21,773 nucleotides of DNA, from positions 1 through 21,773 of the forward strand of contig JAFUCD010000006.1 of assembly GCA_017459865.1 (NCBI GenBank), read 5' to 3'. The notes below the pieces were generated by a model. The model was not told the origin of the DNA and did no database searches. It was given only the letters and a program-made list of their open reading frames with translations. This DNA is from Oscillospiraceae bacterium. GTDB lineage: Bacteria > Bacillota_A > Clostridia > Oscillospirales > Oscillospiraceae. Shown piece after piece: positions 21,746-21,773 of this stretch. Numbering within the stretch: the first letter of the stretch is position 1; the number at the start of each line of letters is the position of its first letter. The translations under genes and the position numbers were made by a program.

Positions 21746-21773
21746 CTCCCCCGCTGCTCTGTTTCGTGGGCCA

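Larger units (their letters stand above)
21446..21773. other. Gene-free right edge carrying a cluster of hairpins
   Basis: I see no credible gene in the last 328 bases. Four strong stem-loops are packed into 21552-21745 and are listed separately. The region upstream of the yceD promoter (21446-21551) has only a small GC hairpin near 21484-21496. No terminator U-run clearly follows any of the large stems, so assignment as terminators of a gene beyond the edge is uncertain. Confidence 0.6.

Overview
The window looks like chromosomal DNA of an endospore-forming, low-oxygen Clostridia-type Firmicute with a rather GC-rich genome; Oscillospiraceae/Ruminococcaceae is my best guess. The reasons are the YqfC-YqfD-PhoH-YbeY-Era-YqzL-RecO gene order, the sporulation genes yqfC, yqfD and ylbJ, an HPr with both His15 and Ser46, a two-gene SufC-SufB iron-sulfur locus, and a DUF512 radical-SAM gene next to der. 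Almost everything is on the minus strand. The only clear plus-strand gene is ylbJ. I see no tRNA, rRNA, CRISPR array, phage gene or transposase.

Layout, left to right. (1) 1-58: the first codons of a minus-strand gene leaving the window, with its own sigma-A-like promoter. (2) 163-3329: ptsH (HPr) with a good promoter, then an EamA-type transporter and uvrC spaced 2 nt apart, closed by a hairpin terminator. (3) 3490-13600: a long minus-strand run read as yqfC, yqfD, phoH, ybeY, era, yqzL, a zinc-ribbon membrane protein, recO, mutS2 and a leucine-rich-repeat protein. Many junctions are 4-nt ATGA overlaps. This is the Bacillus yqfC-recO cluster without yqfF (pgpH), dgkA and cdd, and with two uncharacterised zinc-ribbon proteins added. 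(4) 13680-13710: two divergent, overlapping sigma-E-type promoters that would drive yqfCD leftward and ylbJ rightward in the mother cell. (5) 14684-15390: a monocistronic HD-domain gene between two terminators. (6) 15393-20495: DUF512 radical SAM protein, der, a divergent plsY, sufC and sufB. (7) 20612-21445: yceD-rpmF with a consensus sigma-A promoter and a terminator. (8) 21446-21773: no gene, but a dense series of strong hairpins.

The genes are mostly core informational functions: DNA repair (UvrC, RecO, MutS2), ribosome assembly and rRNA processing (Era, YbeY, Der, L32), and Fe-S cluster assembly. Sporulation genes are wired in by mother-cell promoters. The most interesting non-genic signal is a family of short palindromes in intergenic gaps. 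They share a GGGCGGAT/ATCCGCCC or related stem, often with a GTAGGG edge, and some copies serve as terminators. One pair is arranged head to head, like bacterial REP pairs. Other points worth attention are the overlapping divergent sigma-E promoters, the PlsY that has lost its first catalytic motif, a tandem 14-nt repeat in front of sufC, and the cytoplasmic zinc-ribbon/LRR protein.
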